A stretch of 64,000 nucleotides of DNA from Ulva prolifera (Eukaryota > Chlorophyta > Ulvophyceae > Ulvales > Ulvaceae), in the NCBI GenBank assembly GCA_023078555.1, contig CM041203.1, positions 949,481-1,013,480 on the forward strand, given 5' to 3'. The position numbers and the translations under genes are program-made. Under the pieces are notes generated by a model, which did not search any database, had not been told where the DNA came from, and saw nothing but the letters and a program-made list of their open reading frames with translations. Below, piece by piece: positions 28,372-41,438 of this stretch (position 1 is its first letter; every line of letters begins with the position of its first letter).

Positions 28372-30076
28372 ATGCCTGTTTCTCGTGAGACGGCAGAATC
28401 AGCCGCCGACTCAGACGAATGCTCACAATTACAAGAGCAGATTGAGAAAATCGTGCGTGCTTGTTCACACCGCAAGACTGCGAGCTGCCTGGGTGCTCAA
28501 CCACCCGTACATAATTATGCGTCAGTGTCATGTGTTGCAGACAAACATCAACAGCTTCTTGGGCCGTGAAAATCAAACTCTGGAAGATTATTTACGCCGA
28601 GTACATCCCAACATGGACTTGTCAGCTGTCATCGATCCAAAGCAAACCACAAAATCCAAGAAGAGAGGAGACACTAAGCAAGACAGCTTTCAGCCACTTA
28701 CAGCGGAAGAAAAGGCAAACATATGCAGTCACCAGCTAGATTATGTTCTGCAGAAAATTGGTGAAGTTCAACGTAAAGGGGAAGACGAGATCAGCGAGGT
28801 GCCACTCACAATCGCAAGGCAACAGCATGCTACGAGCATGTCCGATCACCCTACCACTTGCAGGCTTGCGCAAATGTATTTATTTTCCGTGTTTTCACGC
28901 GTGTGTGACCTTTGAAGCATATTCACATCCATAGGTGAAAACAATGCTGGAAGAGGTTGACATGCGGATGAATGAAAGCAAGAAGGACACAAGGGAGTTC
29001 AAGAGGGATGTCATTGTCGGAGCTGAGAATCCACGCACAGGACGGACAATGTCAGACAAGTTTATCAAGTGCGGAACGACCGCATGTTCAATCTTTCGAC
29101 GCATCAGTGTTGTCGTAATGAGCTGTGGCGTCTAGGTTCATGGAAGATCGTCTGAAGGCCAAGGACAACTTGATCGAGAAACTAGATCTGAAAAACCATT
29201 CCTTGCAGACGCAAAGGTGGAAGCTCAGTCAAAGAGTTGCTCAAAAGGAGCAGATGAGCGACATGCTGAATGCTGTCGACTTCGACCAGCTCAAAATCGA
29301 AAATCAGCAGTACTTGGAGCGCATCGAGGAGAAGAATACCGAGCTCTTGCAGGTAAAGTTGACAACAGGGAGGACGATTCAGGTGCGTTGCATGCGCTTG
29401 TTCACATCCAATGTCACACCTTGTGTATCGACAGTAGCAGTCATCTCTGGAAATGGTATCCCGCACCCACCAGCTGTAATCATGCGGACATGTCCTTTTT
29501 CACCTGGCCATGAATGTGGCGGCTGGTAAATTCTACTTATCGATGCAGGCGCTTAATAGCATCAAAGTAGAGCTCCAACAGCTTGTTGCAGAACAGAATC
29601 GCCTGGAAAAGGAGAAGAGTGAAAGGCTGGCACAGCAAGAGTCGTTTGAGACAGACTACAGCACAGCGTCTGCAGAGCGGCAAAAAACACAGCAGATTGT
29701 GCGGCGCATGCGTCTTGAGCAGCAGGACACAGATCAGCCAAAGATCCTGGACTACATAAAGATCAAGCATGAGGTCATGGTGTGTGCTAGTGCATCATAT
29801 CCTATGGAGTCACGACCGTGTTCACACTGATCTATTGAGCAGGCTGCGTGTAGTAATTGCTTGGCTGTCAGCACGCATGCAGTAAAAGCCATGGAGGCCA
29901 GCAGCTGACAGGCATCCCAACATGCAGCTTCAGCCTCTGAAGCGGTGCAGGAGTGTGAGGCAAAGAAGAATGACTTGCAGCGCAAGCTCGTTATTGCTGA
30001 GAGTGATGCACAGCGCACAGCATGCATCTTGAAGACGATCGGAGCCGCTGCTGCACCAGCTGGAGGGAGTGCATAA
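28372..30076 (+). CDS. CCDC113: Coiled-coil protein CCDC113 / CFAP263
   Basis: Axoneme and centriolar-satellite protein required for motile cilia; it forms a complex with CCDC96. Six exons in phase (28372-28452, 28541-28798, 28935-29068, 29136-29382, 29549-29773, 29912-30076) give 369 residues, against 377 in human. Family blocks seen: SFLGRENQTLEDYLRRV near the N terminus, DTREFKRDVIVGAENP, then KDNLIEKLDLKNHSLQTQRW and the hallmark VDFDQLKIENQQYLERIEEK followed by NTELLQVKLTTGRTIQ. The last exons hold LNSIKVELQQLVAEQNRLEK and AKKNDLQRKLVIAESDAQ. Nearly the whole protein is predicted coiled coil. CCDC96 shares the fold but is longer and lacks this N terminus. The final residues (AAAAPAGGSA) may differ, since another frame there is also open. 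Confidence 0.88.
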
Positions 30077-31437
30077 GCTACGCCTGCGACTGTTTGTCCG
30101 CGACAACGTAGCGGTGCTGACTGAACTGTTGAGAATTGCGGTCGACCACACTTGGGGGCGGGTCGCCGGGTTTGGAGGGCACTGGCGTTCTGCTGCTGCA
30201 GCGCTCTGCTGCCGTGTCGGGGCAGCGCACAGGCTCCAGCATGGCCTCTTCTGTATCACACCACCAACAGCAGTGAACTGGGCCACAGGACTGCTTTGTC
30301 CAGGATCATTACAGTGTCTTCGTGCCTTTGTACATTCATTGGATCTTGCCAGGGATGCAACTGCTGCTGTTGGACAGATGATAGGTTGGAGTACCGAACC
30401 GTCGTGAGAGGCGCAAGGTGCAATGGTGATGGTGCAACTGGTGTTGTCCTAGATTAATTGGACGCGGCCCGGGGTTGGTGCTGTGAATCATGTCATCAAG
30501 TTCTTGTGTGGACAGCTGCGGCTGTAAATCTGGCAGGTCAGCCTGGAGATGCTTTACAAGGATCCGTTTCGGCAGACACCCCGGATGCCCAAAGGAGCAA
30601 CTCGCCTGACATGCAGCATGCATCGGACAGGCGCTCATAGCCAATGGTCGGTGAGCGAAGATTGCACCGGAGACAGTGGATTGTGAGATATGCTGTGTGG
30701 CTGGGCGACAAGGGTCAGCTGAACGAGTCCTGATACCCTTCGGAACGGCGCCAGCGTCCGCCTCCAACGCACAGCAAAGCAATTTCGCTTGGATGGTTGG
30801 CTCGGCAAGCTTGGTGCATGTGCTGTCGGGCCTTTAGGAAGCAGGTTGTGGCTGCAAACGCCCCTGCGACCGAGCATTGAAGCTGTGTATACTGCACGCT
30901 TGCCTGCTTCTGGCCCCATCAAGGGGATGAAATCTGGTTGACAAACCTGCACAACAACTCACTGCAAAGTAATGGATCAACGCATGCATAGATGCGGCAT
31001 ATCGGGTTCTGTGCGTTATCGGCTGTGCTTTCTCGGATTGTCCAGAGAGGGTGAGCTTGTGTCTGCGCTTGTGTTGCCTTGGCCGTGCAGGGAAGGAGAA
31101 AGAAACTGTGTCGCAGTGGTCCAAGAGCTTGCTACAACGTACTCAATCATGAACAAGCACAAAGTGGTCATGGGCCACAGCTGGAGTTTGGGCCGCTGCC
31201 TGTCGGGCTTCATGCGGGACCGTGACGGTCGGGCGTAGGCACGCGGTACGACAGGCGGCCACTACAGCAGCCCGACGCAAGGGCCGCCCCGGGCACACAC
31301 TCCGGCAGCCAGCACCGCACCCCTGCACCCAGCCCCTCCTTCATGCTAGATTCCACCCCGCACAAAAATAGCTCACAGCGCTGCGCATGCACGTGTGAGT
31401 CCTCTTCGTGCGACGATCCACTCACAGCGGCCACCGC

Positions 31438-31668
31438 GAGCATGTAAAAGCAAGGTAAATCTGAATTTACTGAGCTGTATCCTATTGGATATTGACAACT
31501 CCGAATGAACGGGACCACACATGCCGAAGGGGTTAACCACCTGAAGCCCCCCACAGACGACCGTACGCAGCTCACGGGGCCTCGTCCTGTGCGAAGCGAG
31601 GTGGTCACGCACGGCCGTTTTGATTCCCCAAAGCGCACGCAGAATCGAACCCACGACCTCCTGAAACA
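31438..31668 (-). mobile_element. SINE family 1, full copy B
   Basis: On the minus strand the copy begins TGTTTCAGGAGGTCGTGGG and continues with TTCGATTCTGCG, which together form a Pol III B-box-like GGGTTCGATTC. It continues through a ~170-bp body and ends with GGAGTTGTCAATATCCAATA, GGATACAGCTCAG and TAAATTCAGATTTACC. Roughly nine of ten bases match copy A at 44419-44648. A tRNA-like head probably extends to about 31700. No target-site duplication was clear. Confidence 0.75.
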
Positions 31669-32488
31669 GCATGTGCTTCACTCGCAAGAGACAGGCCCTC
31701 CACTCATGGATGGCACCCACCGCCTGCAACGTGGCACTGTGCTGGATTTTTCGAGCAGATGCTACGCTGGCGCTTGCAGGGTCCTGCTGAAAGCCACCAA
31801 GGCTGTTGTGAAAGTTGCAACACCAACGTGTCGTCCTGTTTTGCTGCACTGGCCTGAAGGTGGTTCAACAGGGGGGCCCTGTCAGGATCTGCCAGCACTT
31901 GTGCGGTTTTTGAAGTCCTGTACCGCACGGTCCGCCACAAGCGTGGATCACAATGGACACGTGACCACTAGCTGTGGTGAAGCTTCCGACCGCCATGGCC
32001 GGGGCGGGGGGGCGCCCAGACTGCGAAAAAAATAAAAATAAACTCCCAGTTCAGTTGACTCGCGGCCCGGCATGATGAGGCTCTGTGGCGGCTGACTTCA
32101 CACAAACGCTTACACCACCTTTCGGAAATGGGGCACGGGGCCGGGGGGGGTCCGCGTGGCCTGCCCCGACAGGCTACCAGGCACAGCCGCGGCATCAACG
32201 TGTACACGTGCGCTTGTCAGCGGCATGACCTGTTCGCCCCCAAGGCAGCGTCGCCCCTTTGTACACACAAAGATGCCCGCAGTCACCGGAACTGGCTTGG
32301 ATGCGCCGCGCAGCTGTGCCTGCACCTGGGTCACGCGGACCTGCACTGCTGCGTTGCGCGGCTTCAGGGGCCGCAGCGCTACAGCTTGCCAGGCGGCCGC
32401 AGGAGTGGTGCCACAGTGCTACGTGATCCTGGGCACACATGCACGGACCACATGCAAGGCCTGGCAACCGTCCGGCCAACCCTAGAGT

Positions 32489-32538
32489 TAAGTAAAGTAA
32501 ATCTGAATTCACTGAGCCGTATCCTATTGGACATTGAC
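32489..32538 (-). mobile_element. SINE family 1, 3' tail fragment (copy C)
   Basis: On the minus strand it reads CAATGTCCAATAGGATACGG, CTCAGTGAATTCAG and ATTTACTTTACT, matching the tail of copies A and B. Head and body are absent. Confidence 0.7.
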
Positions 32539-32643
32539 GAGCGTTGGCATGCATGGCCTACTCCCGACGTACTGGCTAGCATCAGCCCCGTGGTGTTGGC
32601 GGAGCCATCCATGTGTGGCTTTCTCTGCAGGGCACACAGTGTG

Positions 32644-32894
<251 letters not shown>

Positions 32895-33192
32895 CGGTCC
32901 GATGATGTGTGACATGTAGCATACGTATACTGCCGCTGCCAGGAGCCGATCAGCTAGCATGCACACCGAACGTCCTTGTCCTGCTCACCAGATGCATGCC
33001 ACTGCTGCTGCCTCTCTGCTAGAGCTATTGCATCGCTCATCGGCCGTTTCACAGATGGCTCCTATGGCCGCTGCGATGCGCATGACACATAGAGTCCACA
33101 AGTGCAAGGCACACTCGGGCCTTGGCGGTGCTGGGGGGAACGGGGAATGGGCTCTGCTTTGTTCGTAGCGCTTGGTTGTGTTGTTGGTGCAC

Positions 33193-33303
33193 GGCGCCCT
33201 CAGCTGCTGTACAGCTGTCGCGTACCCTGTTGGCAAGCTTAAGCTGAACAATTGTTGCATGTGTCGCAATGCACCCGACAGCTGTACAGCAACTGAGGGC
33301 GCC
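33193..33303. repeat. Inverted repeat, 28-bp arms
   Basis: Left arm 33193-33220 and right arm 33276-33303 are reverse complements with one mismatch (GGCGCCCTCAGCTGCTGTAC against GTACAGCAACTGAGGGCGCC), with a 55-nt spacer. Weaker complementarity continues outside the arms. A short perfect palindrome (ATGTACCGGTACAT) lies just to the right. About 490 bp upstream of the RPC1 start. Confidence 0.85.
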
Positions 33304-33795
33304 ATGTACCGGTACATGGTACCCATGCCGTGACAGCGGCTCTTAATGAGCAGTAAGCTGGCCTGCTGGTGGAAGTACTTCCAGCCCTGCACTTGCCATA
33401 TGCAGAGTTTGTTGTGGCGGCCGGCAGTAGGGTCGCAGTTGGATGTGTGCGGATCACGTCTGGCTTGATGTCGCGATGTCTCAAGTAGTGTCTACTAGTG
33501 CCCAGCTGGTGCATCTGCCTTGGCGCTGCTTGGCACGTGAGCGTTGACTGAGTTCACATGCTCTTTGCGGTACATATACGGCAACGCAGGCCTCTGTGAA
33601 GATCACTCCTTGTCATTCAAGGCGATGTCTCCGCTTGGCTGGCCTCAAACATTGGCTTTGACGCGTCAAGGCACGGCCGCAAGTAAGTAGCGATCTCGCT
33701 GCTTGATCTTACGTGTACGCCATGTGCGCCGGGGTTTCAGGCCTCATACACCCTAAGGCTTGACACCATCGGACAGATCTGCGTGCGCGAGAGCC

Positions 33796-36700
33796 ATGCA
33801 GCGTGATGGGAAAGACGGCAACGATGCTGTCGATGGCGGCACGAAGGAGGTGTTTTCAGCTGGAGAGCGTCCATCCAAGATGTGCGTCCTCCCGAACAGA
33901 CGCTCAACAATGAAACCTTCCCTTGAGCGGCATGCCTTCAGCGTGATCAATTGCTGGCGGAAACGACCTGGTCGACATGCAGCGATGGACTGCACTTTTC
34001 TGTGCAATCTCCGGCGGAGATGCTGGAAGGCGCAGTCCTACAAGTCTACGCCAACACGTTGTATAAGGTGTGCATTCGCCGATCCAGACGTTTGCCGTTG
34101 AGGTTTTTGCCTTGTGACTGCTTCCAGTCATATCCCTCTGCAGATGCCGCAGCGCACACCAACAGCAGATGGTGTGCTAGATCCACGACTCGGCGTCAGC
34201 AGCACGAGGGCAGTCTGCTCGACATGCCACCTATCGCTGCGGGATTGCTCAGGACACTTCGGAGCGATCAAGCTGCCAGTCCCTGTGTTTCACCCGGTGC
34301 GCATCCTGGCATACCCCCACCGGTCACATAGTGTCTCACAATTCCGTCAATCGTCAACAAACCTCACGCTGGCAGCCCATCACGGCTGAACTTGATTTGC
34401 AGGGGTACTTCATACAAACGTTGAAGATCCTCCAGGCCATATGCAAGGCTTGCAGTCGGATCCTGCTGCCCGATGCGACCCGCGGGATGTACCTCCGATC
34501 CATTACGGGCCGCAGGAAGGAGCGTGGCAGCAGCAAAGGTCTGATCAAGGCGATCCTCGTCGACTGTAAGCGGCTGAAGCGGTGCCCGTACTGCGATGCG
34601 CCCAACGGCACCGTCAAGAAAATCGCTGGCACCTTCAAGCTGTTGCATGACCCATACAACAAGCAGGTGCGGCGTCTGTGCACCTGCACTGGGCTATTCT
34701 ATCGTGCTGCACCTGAGGCGATGATGATGATATTATTTCCAGATACCTGATGGAACTCTATATATACACTACAATTCGCTGAGCCTCACGCCATACCAAC
34801 CAGTGGCCCTTCACCACTGATGCCACGGCATGCGGTCTGACAAATGCCGTGCCCTCTCAGCCCGCCCATTCTTGCAGGATGCGCTCCGAAGCAGTTTCAA
34901 CGAGGAGCTGCGCACTGCCCGGGAGAGCAACGCCGAGGTCGACAAGTTTGCTGAGAAAGCAGTAGACGACCTCAACCCCGCCAGGGTCCTGCGCCTGTTC
35001 CAGAAGATCCTGGCCCTCGACATGCCCCTGCTCGACATCGCCTGCCGGCCCGAACACCTGCTGATCACCTGCATCGCGGTGCCTCCCGTCTGCATCCGCC
35101 CCAGCGTCGAGATGGACTCTGGGGCTGGCAGCAACGAAGACGACGCCACGACGCGGCTGCTCGCGGTCTGCGACATGTCGATCTCGATCCGCAAGAACCT
35201 CGACATGGGCATCGCCTCCTGGGAGACGATCATGGAGCAGTGGGACTTCCTGCAGGTCGGCCACCCACCCGTTGTGCCCGACGCCCCTGATTCTGCACCA
35301 GTACCGGGCCTATCGTGCCCGCCTTTCCAGCGTAGCTGCGTAGAGGTCAGTGCTGTGCAACACTGCGCCCAACATCGCTGCTCCCGGCAGCTGGTGGCGA
35401 TTGATCTGCACCAAGCGTTGACACCGCACACAGAGTTGAGAGCCACGAGCATTTCTGCGATGTGGACAGACGGGCGTTGCCTGGGTGTTGGCGCCACGCG
35501 GTGGCCTCAAGCGCCTCCACGTGGTGCAGGTGCAGTGCGTGAAGTACATCAACTCCGAGGCGCGGCTGAACCTCGACCTCCAGAAGCACGACAAGAAGAC
35601 GCACTCCCGCGGCTTTGTGCAGCGGCTGAAGGGCAAGCAGGGGCGCTTCCGCGGCAACCTGTCCGGCAAGCGGGTCGATTTCTCCGGCCGCACGGTCATC
35701 TCGCCCGACCCGAACGTCCGCATCGACCAGGTCTGCGTGCCCCTGCACCAGGCCAAGATCCTCACCTTCCCGGAGCGCGTGACTCAGCACAACATCGAGG
35801 ACATGCGGCGGCTGGTGCTGCGGGGGCCGGAGTGGCCGGGCGCGAACCGCCTGGTGCGGGCGGGCGGGACGGACGTCTTTGTGCTGCGCGCCTCGAAGCG
35901 CCGGGAGGTCCTGGCCAAGCAGCTGCAGGTGCGCTGCACGCCTGCCTCACCTACTGCTGTGTGTGCCGCCGTCTGAACCTGCGCGGTGGTCGCTGTGTTG
36001 CAGAACACAACGATATGCCGTACTGTGCCCGAGACTGCTGTCAGCTGGGTTGAGGCCCTTCTCCCCAGCGCGGCTGCCACTGCTCTGCTATGTGTTGTGT
36101 GGCTCAGCAGCTGCCGGGTGTGGTGGTGTTGATGACAAGGCAGTGTGGTACTTGCTCGTGCTGTCGGGCGGCTGCCCCTGGCCGTGCCTGCTGCCGAGAA
36201 CGATGCCCGTTTATCATGGCCATCGGCTTGCACGGCGATGCCGCCATAAACTCGCAGGCTACACCCCGCCACGCACTGGTCAACCAAAAAATCATGCACC
36301 ACAAACCAAAAACCCCTGGATTCCCAGTCCTTTCGGGAAAGCCGAACCCTGAAAAGATATTCCCCCGTGGGCATGCCGTGACGGTCGGCGCTGCGTGTCC
36401 TGTTGCAGATCGGGGACATCGTGGAGAGGCACTGCTGGGACGGCGACCTCGTGCTCTTCAACCGCCAGCCCTCACTGCACCGGCTGTCAATCATGGCCCT
36501 CCATGCGAAGGTGATGCCGTGGCGCACGCTGCGCTTCAACGAGTGCGTGTGCAACCCCTTCAACGCGGACTTTGACGGCGACGAGATGAACATCCACCTG
36601 CCGCAGACGCAGGAGGCCCGCGCCGAGGCCCGGGAGCTCATGAGCACGCTCTCCAACCTGCGCACACCGAAGAGCGGGGAGGTCATGATCTGCGCGAACC

Positions 36701-39700
36701 AGGACTTCCTCACCAGTGCGTACCTGGTCACGTGCAAGGACCAGTTCTTCACGCGGGCGCAGTTTGCGCAGCTGTGCGGCTTCATGGGCGATGCAGAGGA
36801 CCATATCGACTACCCGGTGCGTCCTCGAGGCGTGCAGTTGTTGAGCGATGCTTGGATCCGCTGGCCCAGAGCCGCTGATGCTGATGGTGTGTGCTGAGCA
36901 GGTTGTGCCTGATTGGCTCACGTCAGCGAGGGATGTGAGAGCGTCTATGTCTGTCAGGGCAGCCAGCCAGTGCTGTGATTGATTCTGGGTATGACGCGAG
37001 AGCACCTGCAATCCAAGCTGGTCTTCACGGCAACCTCTGTGCCACAGGAGCTTACAGTGATTGCTACATTCCCTGCAGCAACCGCGCGTTGCTGTGTCGC
37101 TGATGTAACCCATCAACGTCATGCTTGTTGTCCGGGGCACGGCCTGGTACCTGTTGTGCACATCTCATGCCGTCGAACTGTGTCCAGGTGCCTGCCATAG
37201 TCAAGCCTATGGAGCTGTGGACTGGCAAGCAGGTGATCTCAGTGCTGATGCGGCCAAACACCTCCTGCCCCATCTTTGTGAACCTGGAGCTGAAGGAGAA
37301 GACGTACACGGCAGGGGCACATATGTGCGCCAAGGACGGCTACGTCTGCATCATCAACTCTGAGCTTGTCAGCGGCCGCATTGGCAAAGGCTTGCTGGGA
37401 GGGGCAAAGAGTGGCCTCTTTGGGACTCTGGCAGCCCGCTACTCCGCACATGTAGCAGGTGTGGGCACGCACTCTGCTGCTGCTTACGAATGTGCATGCT
37501 GCATGTGTCTTTCCATGCATCTATCTTGGTCTGATCATCACGGACAAGTGGCTGACCCAAATGTGCCGTTCGTTTGTTTGTTTGCGAGTGTTTCCTGTTC
37601 AGTGTACACGACGCTGGGTGTCCCAATGCTGATGACCCTTATGCTGAGGTGCAGCCTGGTGTGTGTCCAGGGCACTGCATGAGCCGGCTGGCCAAGCTGT
37701 CAGCACGTTTCATCGGGGAACAGGGCTTCTCCATTGGCATCACCGATGTCACGCCAGCGCCCTCCCTGCTGGAGGAGAAGGCAGCCACCATCAAGAAGAG
37801 CTACGGCATCTGCACCGACTTCATCAACCAGTACAACTCCGGCAGCCTGGACCTGCTGGCAGGCTGCGACGAGGACCAGAGCCTCGAGGTGCGAGCTTCC
37901 GAGCTCGTGCTGCGCACCTGGCCTGTCTTCAAGTAGTACACATTCAATCTCTCTGTGGTCAGTATGTCGATGCGAGCGGTGTGAGGCAGCATGCATGGCT
38001 GTGATGTTGGCACTAGCTGACAGTATGTTTTGTGGCTGGAGTCGATGGTGCGGTTTGTGCAGCATCGAGTACAAGGAGAGCTGAATGGTGTGCGTGACGT
38101 CGCGGGCCGCTTCTGCATGCGGACTCTGGAACACCACAACTCCCCGTTCATCATGGCATCCTGTGGCTCCAAGGGCTCCTCGATCAATATCGCACAGATG
38201 GTCGCCCTGGTGGGGCAGCAGTCCGTGTCCGGCAAGCGGTGCCAGGATGGCTTCGTCGGGAGGACGACTCCGCACTTCCCAAGGTATGCTGACGCCCTGT
38301 CAGCATGATCATTGCTCTGGGATGTTGCACACATCATGATCATTCAAAGAGTGTCCAGTGGATGGTCACGCTGGCGTATCTGGGCGTGGCGAATCCCATA
38401 TGTGTCACGCCTTCGAAGTTCAGCGCATAACACAGACAGCTTGCGACTCGCATGACAGTTCCATCTGGCTTGGCGATACTTTTTGCTGCAACATATCACG
38501 GCATATCGCAGCCGCCTCATGCTGCCTGCATCCCCTGAGCTGCAGCCACCATACAATGCCATTCAAGAGGCTGTGCTTGCATGTAGCATTGACGCATACA
38601 TGCTCGTGGTGGTTGATTCTCAGGCGTCCACAGCTGCAGTAACAAACATCCTGAGCACAACCGGGTTTCAAATTTTGCATCCTGGTCTCTCGATCACCGT
38701 GTTGTCAGCATTGCGATGGCTTTGAGCAGCAGGACACAGTTGTTCAGGGGCGACAAGTCGCCAGCTGGCAAGGGCTTTGTCGCGAACTCGTTCTACAGCG
38801 GCCTCACTGCGACAGAGTTCTTCTTCCACACCATGGCCGGCCGAGAGGGCCTGGTGGACACAGCAGTCAAGACCGCTGACACCGGCTACATGTCCCGCCG
38901 CCTGATGAAGTCGCTGGAGGACCTCTACCTCTGCTACGACGGCACCGTTCGCAACTCATCGTCAGCTATCATCCAGCTCGTCTATGGCTCTGACAGCCTG
39001 GATCCTCTGGCCATGGAAGGCAAGAACGGGCAGCCTCTGGACCTGGGGGTCCTCTTCCGGGAGGTGTGCTCTCGCGCTCTTTTACACTCCTCTAACTGCG
39101 ACAGCCTAGGCTGATGCTGACTGGCAACATGAACGTTGCCGCTTTGATGCTTTTTGTCAGTACTGTATAGATGTCCCTACCCCTGCCTCATTCTGGTGGT
39201 CCCGCCATGTTGTGATGTATTTGCAGGTGAAGATGAGGTCACTCGTGCCTGGGCAGACGCTGGAGGCACGGAGCAGCGAGGTGCTGCTGCCCAAGCAGCT
39301 CGCCAAAGAGATCAAGATGCAGGTTGCCCGCCCAGACCTGGGCGAGAAGCAGCGCTGCTCGGACACATTCAAGGACCAGCTGGTCGATGCACTGCACCAG
39401 TACACTGACGGCTTTGCGGGCGCCCGCTCGGCTTGCCGCCTGCCCCCAGACGCCAAAGCCGATCCGTTCCTTGAGTACATCTGCGGCCTCCAGGCTCTCA
39501 GTCCGCAGCAGATCTGCGAGTTCCTGGATGTCGCGCTCGAGCGATACGAGGAGAAGATGGCGGAGCCGTCAACACCGATTGGTGCCATTGCTGCACAGGT
39601 GTGTGGCTTCACGTTCCTGCGTAGGCCATGCTGACCTGCAGGGCTGCCCCCTGCATACGCCTCCCTGGTTTCCGCCGCTGCGGCTTTGTGATCTCTGGAG

Positions 39701-41438
39701 CCGGTAGATGCGAGCCCACGGGTAGTGGGAGAGGTTGCACTGCGCTGTAGCGGGTACTTCCTGTCTGGGGTCATGTGGCGTGCTTGTGCAGAGCCTGGGA
39801 GAGCCCGGAACTCAGATGACACTGAAGACGTTCCATTTTGCGGGTGTGGCGAGCATGAACGTGACGCTCGGAGTGCCCCGCATCAAGGAGATCATCAACG
39901 CCGCCAAGACGATTTCGACGCCACTGATGGAAGTCGCGCTCGAAGTGCACAACAATGAGCTCTCAGCCCGCATGGTGAAAGGCCGCCTGGAGAGGACCAC
40001 GCTGAAGGACGTCGCGAAGTGCATCAAGCTGAGCATCACCGACGCTGGCCCTGCTGTCGTCGTCACGCTCGACACTGACAGGCTCTACGTCCTCAACCTG
40101 CGCATCGATTCCGCCGTCGTCAAGTGCGTTTCCTTGCGCTGCCGCATGCTCCCGCTCAGACTGCCTGCGCGGCAGGCGTCCGCCACCAGAAAGGCCGTTG
40201 TGCTGATTGCATGAGCACCGCGGTTTATTGTGGCTACAGCAGCTGCTGGCTGTCAATCTCCGGAGGGTGGGAGGCTCGCCCCATGAACACCTCTTCGAAT
40301 GTTGCACCCCTCAATACAGTGCACCCAATGCACTGCGCCCTGATACATCCCCCAGACTTGATATCATATGGCCACAGATGCACAGTCACCAGTGTGATTT
40401 CACCAAGCTCTTGGCAGACTCAACAAGCTTTACGTGCATGGTGATGCTGCTACCAGCTGTCACCCACCGTCGCCCTGCATGCAGGCGGGCCCTGGTCGCG
40501 GACCGGAAGTGCAAGGTGAAGGAGGAGCAGGTGCGGCTGCTGCGGCAGGACAAGCTCGCCATCACCGCAGCCGACACCACGCCAGAGAAGCTGGCGTCGT
40601 CGCTGCAGGCCATCCTGCACTCGATTCCCGCTACCGTCGTCGGAGGCATTGCAACCGTCGGCCGGGCTGTGATTCAGTCGGAGGAGAAGGAAGGACGTGC
40701 GTCCTCGTTCCTGCCACCCGCTGCCTGCAGTGTCCAGGGGTGCCTGTTGCTGATTTGTCAGGCCTGTGTAGCTTGTGCTGCATTGTTTTGCCTCAGTGGC
40801 TGGGGTCTCCCATGTCATGCTGCTGCTGATCTGGGCGCACTCGGAGCTGGATCTCCTCACCTTGGCCGAGGCCAAAACAATGACTGGAAAGAGCAGCTGA
40901 GTGCCCGCATGTGTGAGCCATTGTTTCACACAATTTGTGTTCTGCTGCAGGGAAGGTGTACAAGCTAGCTGTCGAGGGCACTGACTTCCGTGCGGTGATG
41001 AACGAGCGTGGCGTGAATGGCAGGGAGACCATCACCAACAACATCTGTGAGATCGAGGCGATTCTCGGCATCGAGGCGGCGCGGACGAAGATCATGAAGG
41101 AGATCAAGTACATCTTTGACCAGTATGGCATGGGCATCGACCACCGCCACATCATGATGCTGGCAGACCTCATGACCTGCAAGGGCGTCGTGCTGGGCAT
41201 CACCCGCTTTGGCATCGTTGACATGAAGGAGTCGATCTTGCACTCTGCGTCGTTTGAGCGCACGACGGACCAGCTGTTTGATGCAGCGGCAAAGGGCATG
41301 TCAGACCATGTCACCGGGGTCTCTGAGAGTATCATCCTCGGAAACCAGATGCAGATCGGGACAGGGCTGGTGGATGTGAAGCATCAGCACGAGGCTAGTA
41401 TTCCAAACCACAGGCCTGTTCCGCTGATGGCTAGGTGA
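33796..41438 (+). CDS. POLR3A: DNA-directed RNA polymerase III largest subunit RPC1
   Basis: Catalytic subunit of Pol III, which makes tRNA, 5S and U6 RNAs. Fifteen exons: 33796-33881, 33983-34067, 34144-34296, 34403-34666, 34878-35255, 35530-35928, 36409-36816, 37188-37458, 37671-37888, 38063-38283, 38748-39063, 39227-39598, 39792-40123, 40485-40696, 40951-41438. All phases agree and give 1400 residues (human 1390). N-terminal clamp zinc ligands: [16 protein letters not shown] and CPYCDAPNG. Then [20 protein letters not shown], the active-site loop [15 protein letters not shown] (Asp triad about residues 507-513) and the bridge-helix region [39 protein letters not shown] is the trigger loop. 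The tail ends [19 protein letters not shown]. The lack of a CTD, the short tail and the zinc-site spacing separate it from Pol I and Pol II subunits. The start ATG reads into [13 protein letters not shown], equivalent to the human start. Confidence 0.97.

Noticed and set aside
31505-32035. 176-codon frame that could encode a protein
   Set aside because: Its first half is the reverse strand of a SINE copy (31438-31668).
34830-36053. 407-codon plus-strand open frame
   Set aside because: It reads RPC1 exon 5 correctly, then runs through the intron and continues in the wrong frame of exon 6. The spliced model explains the region better.
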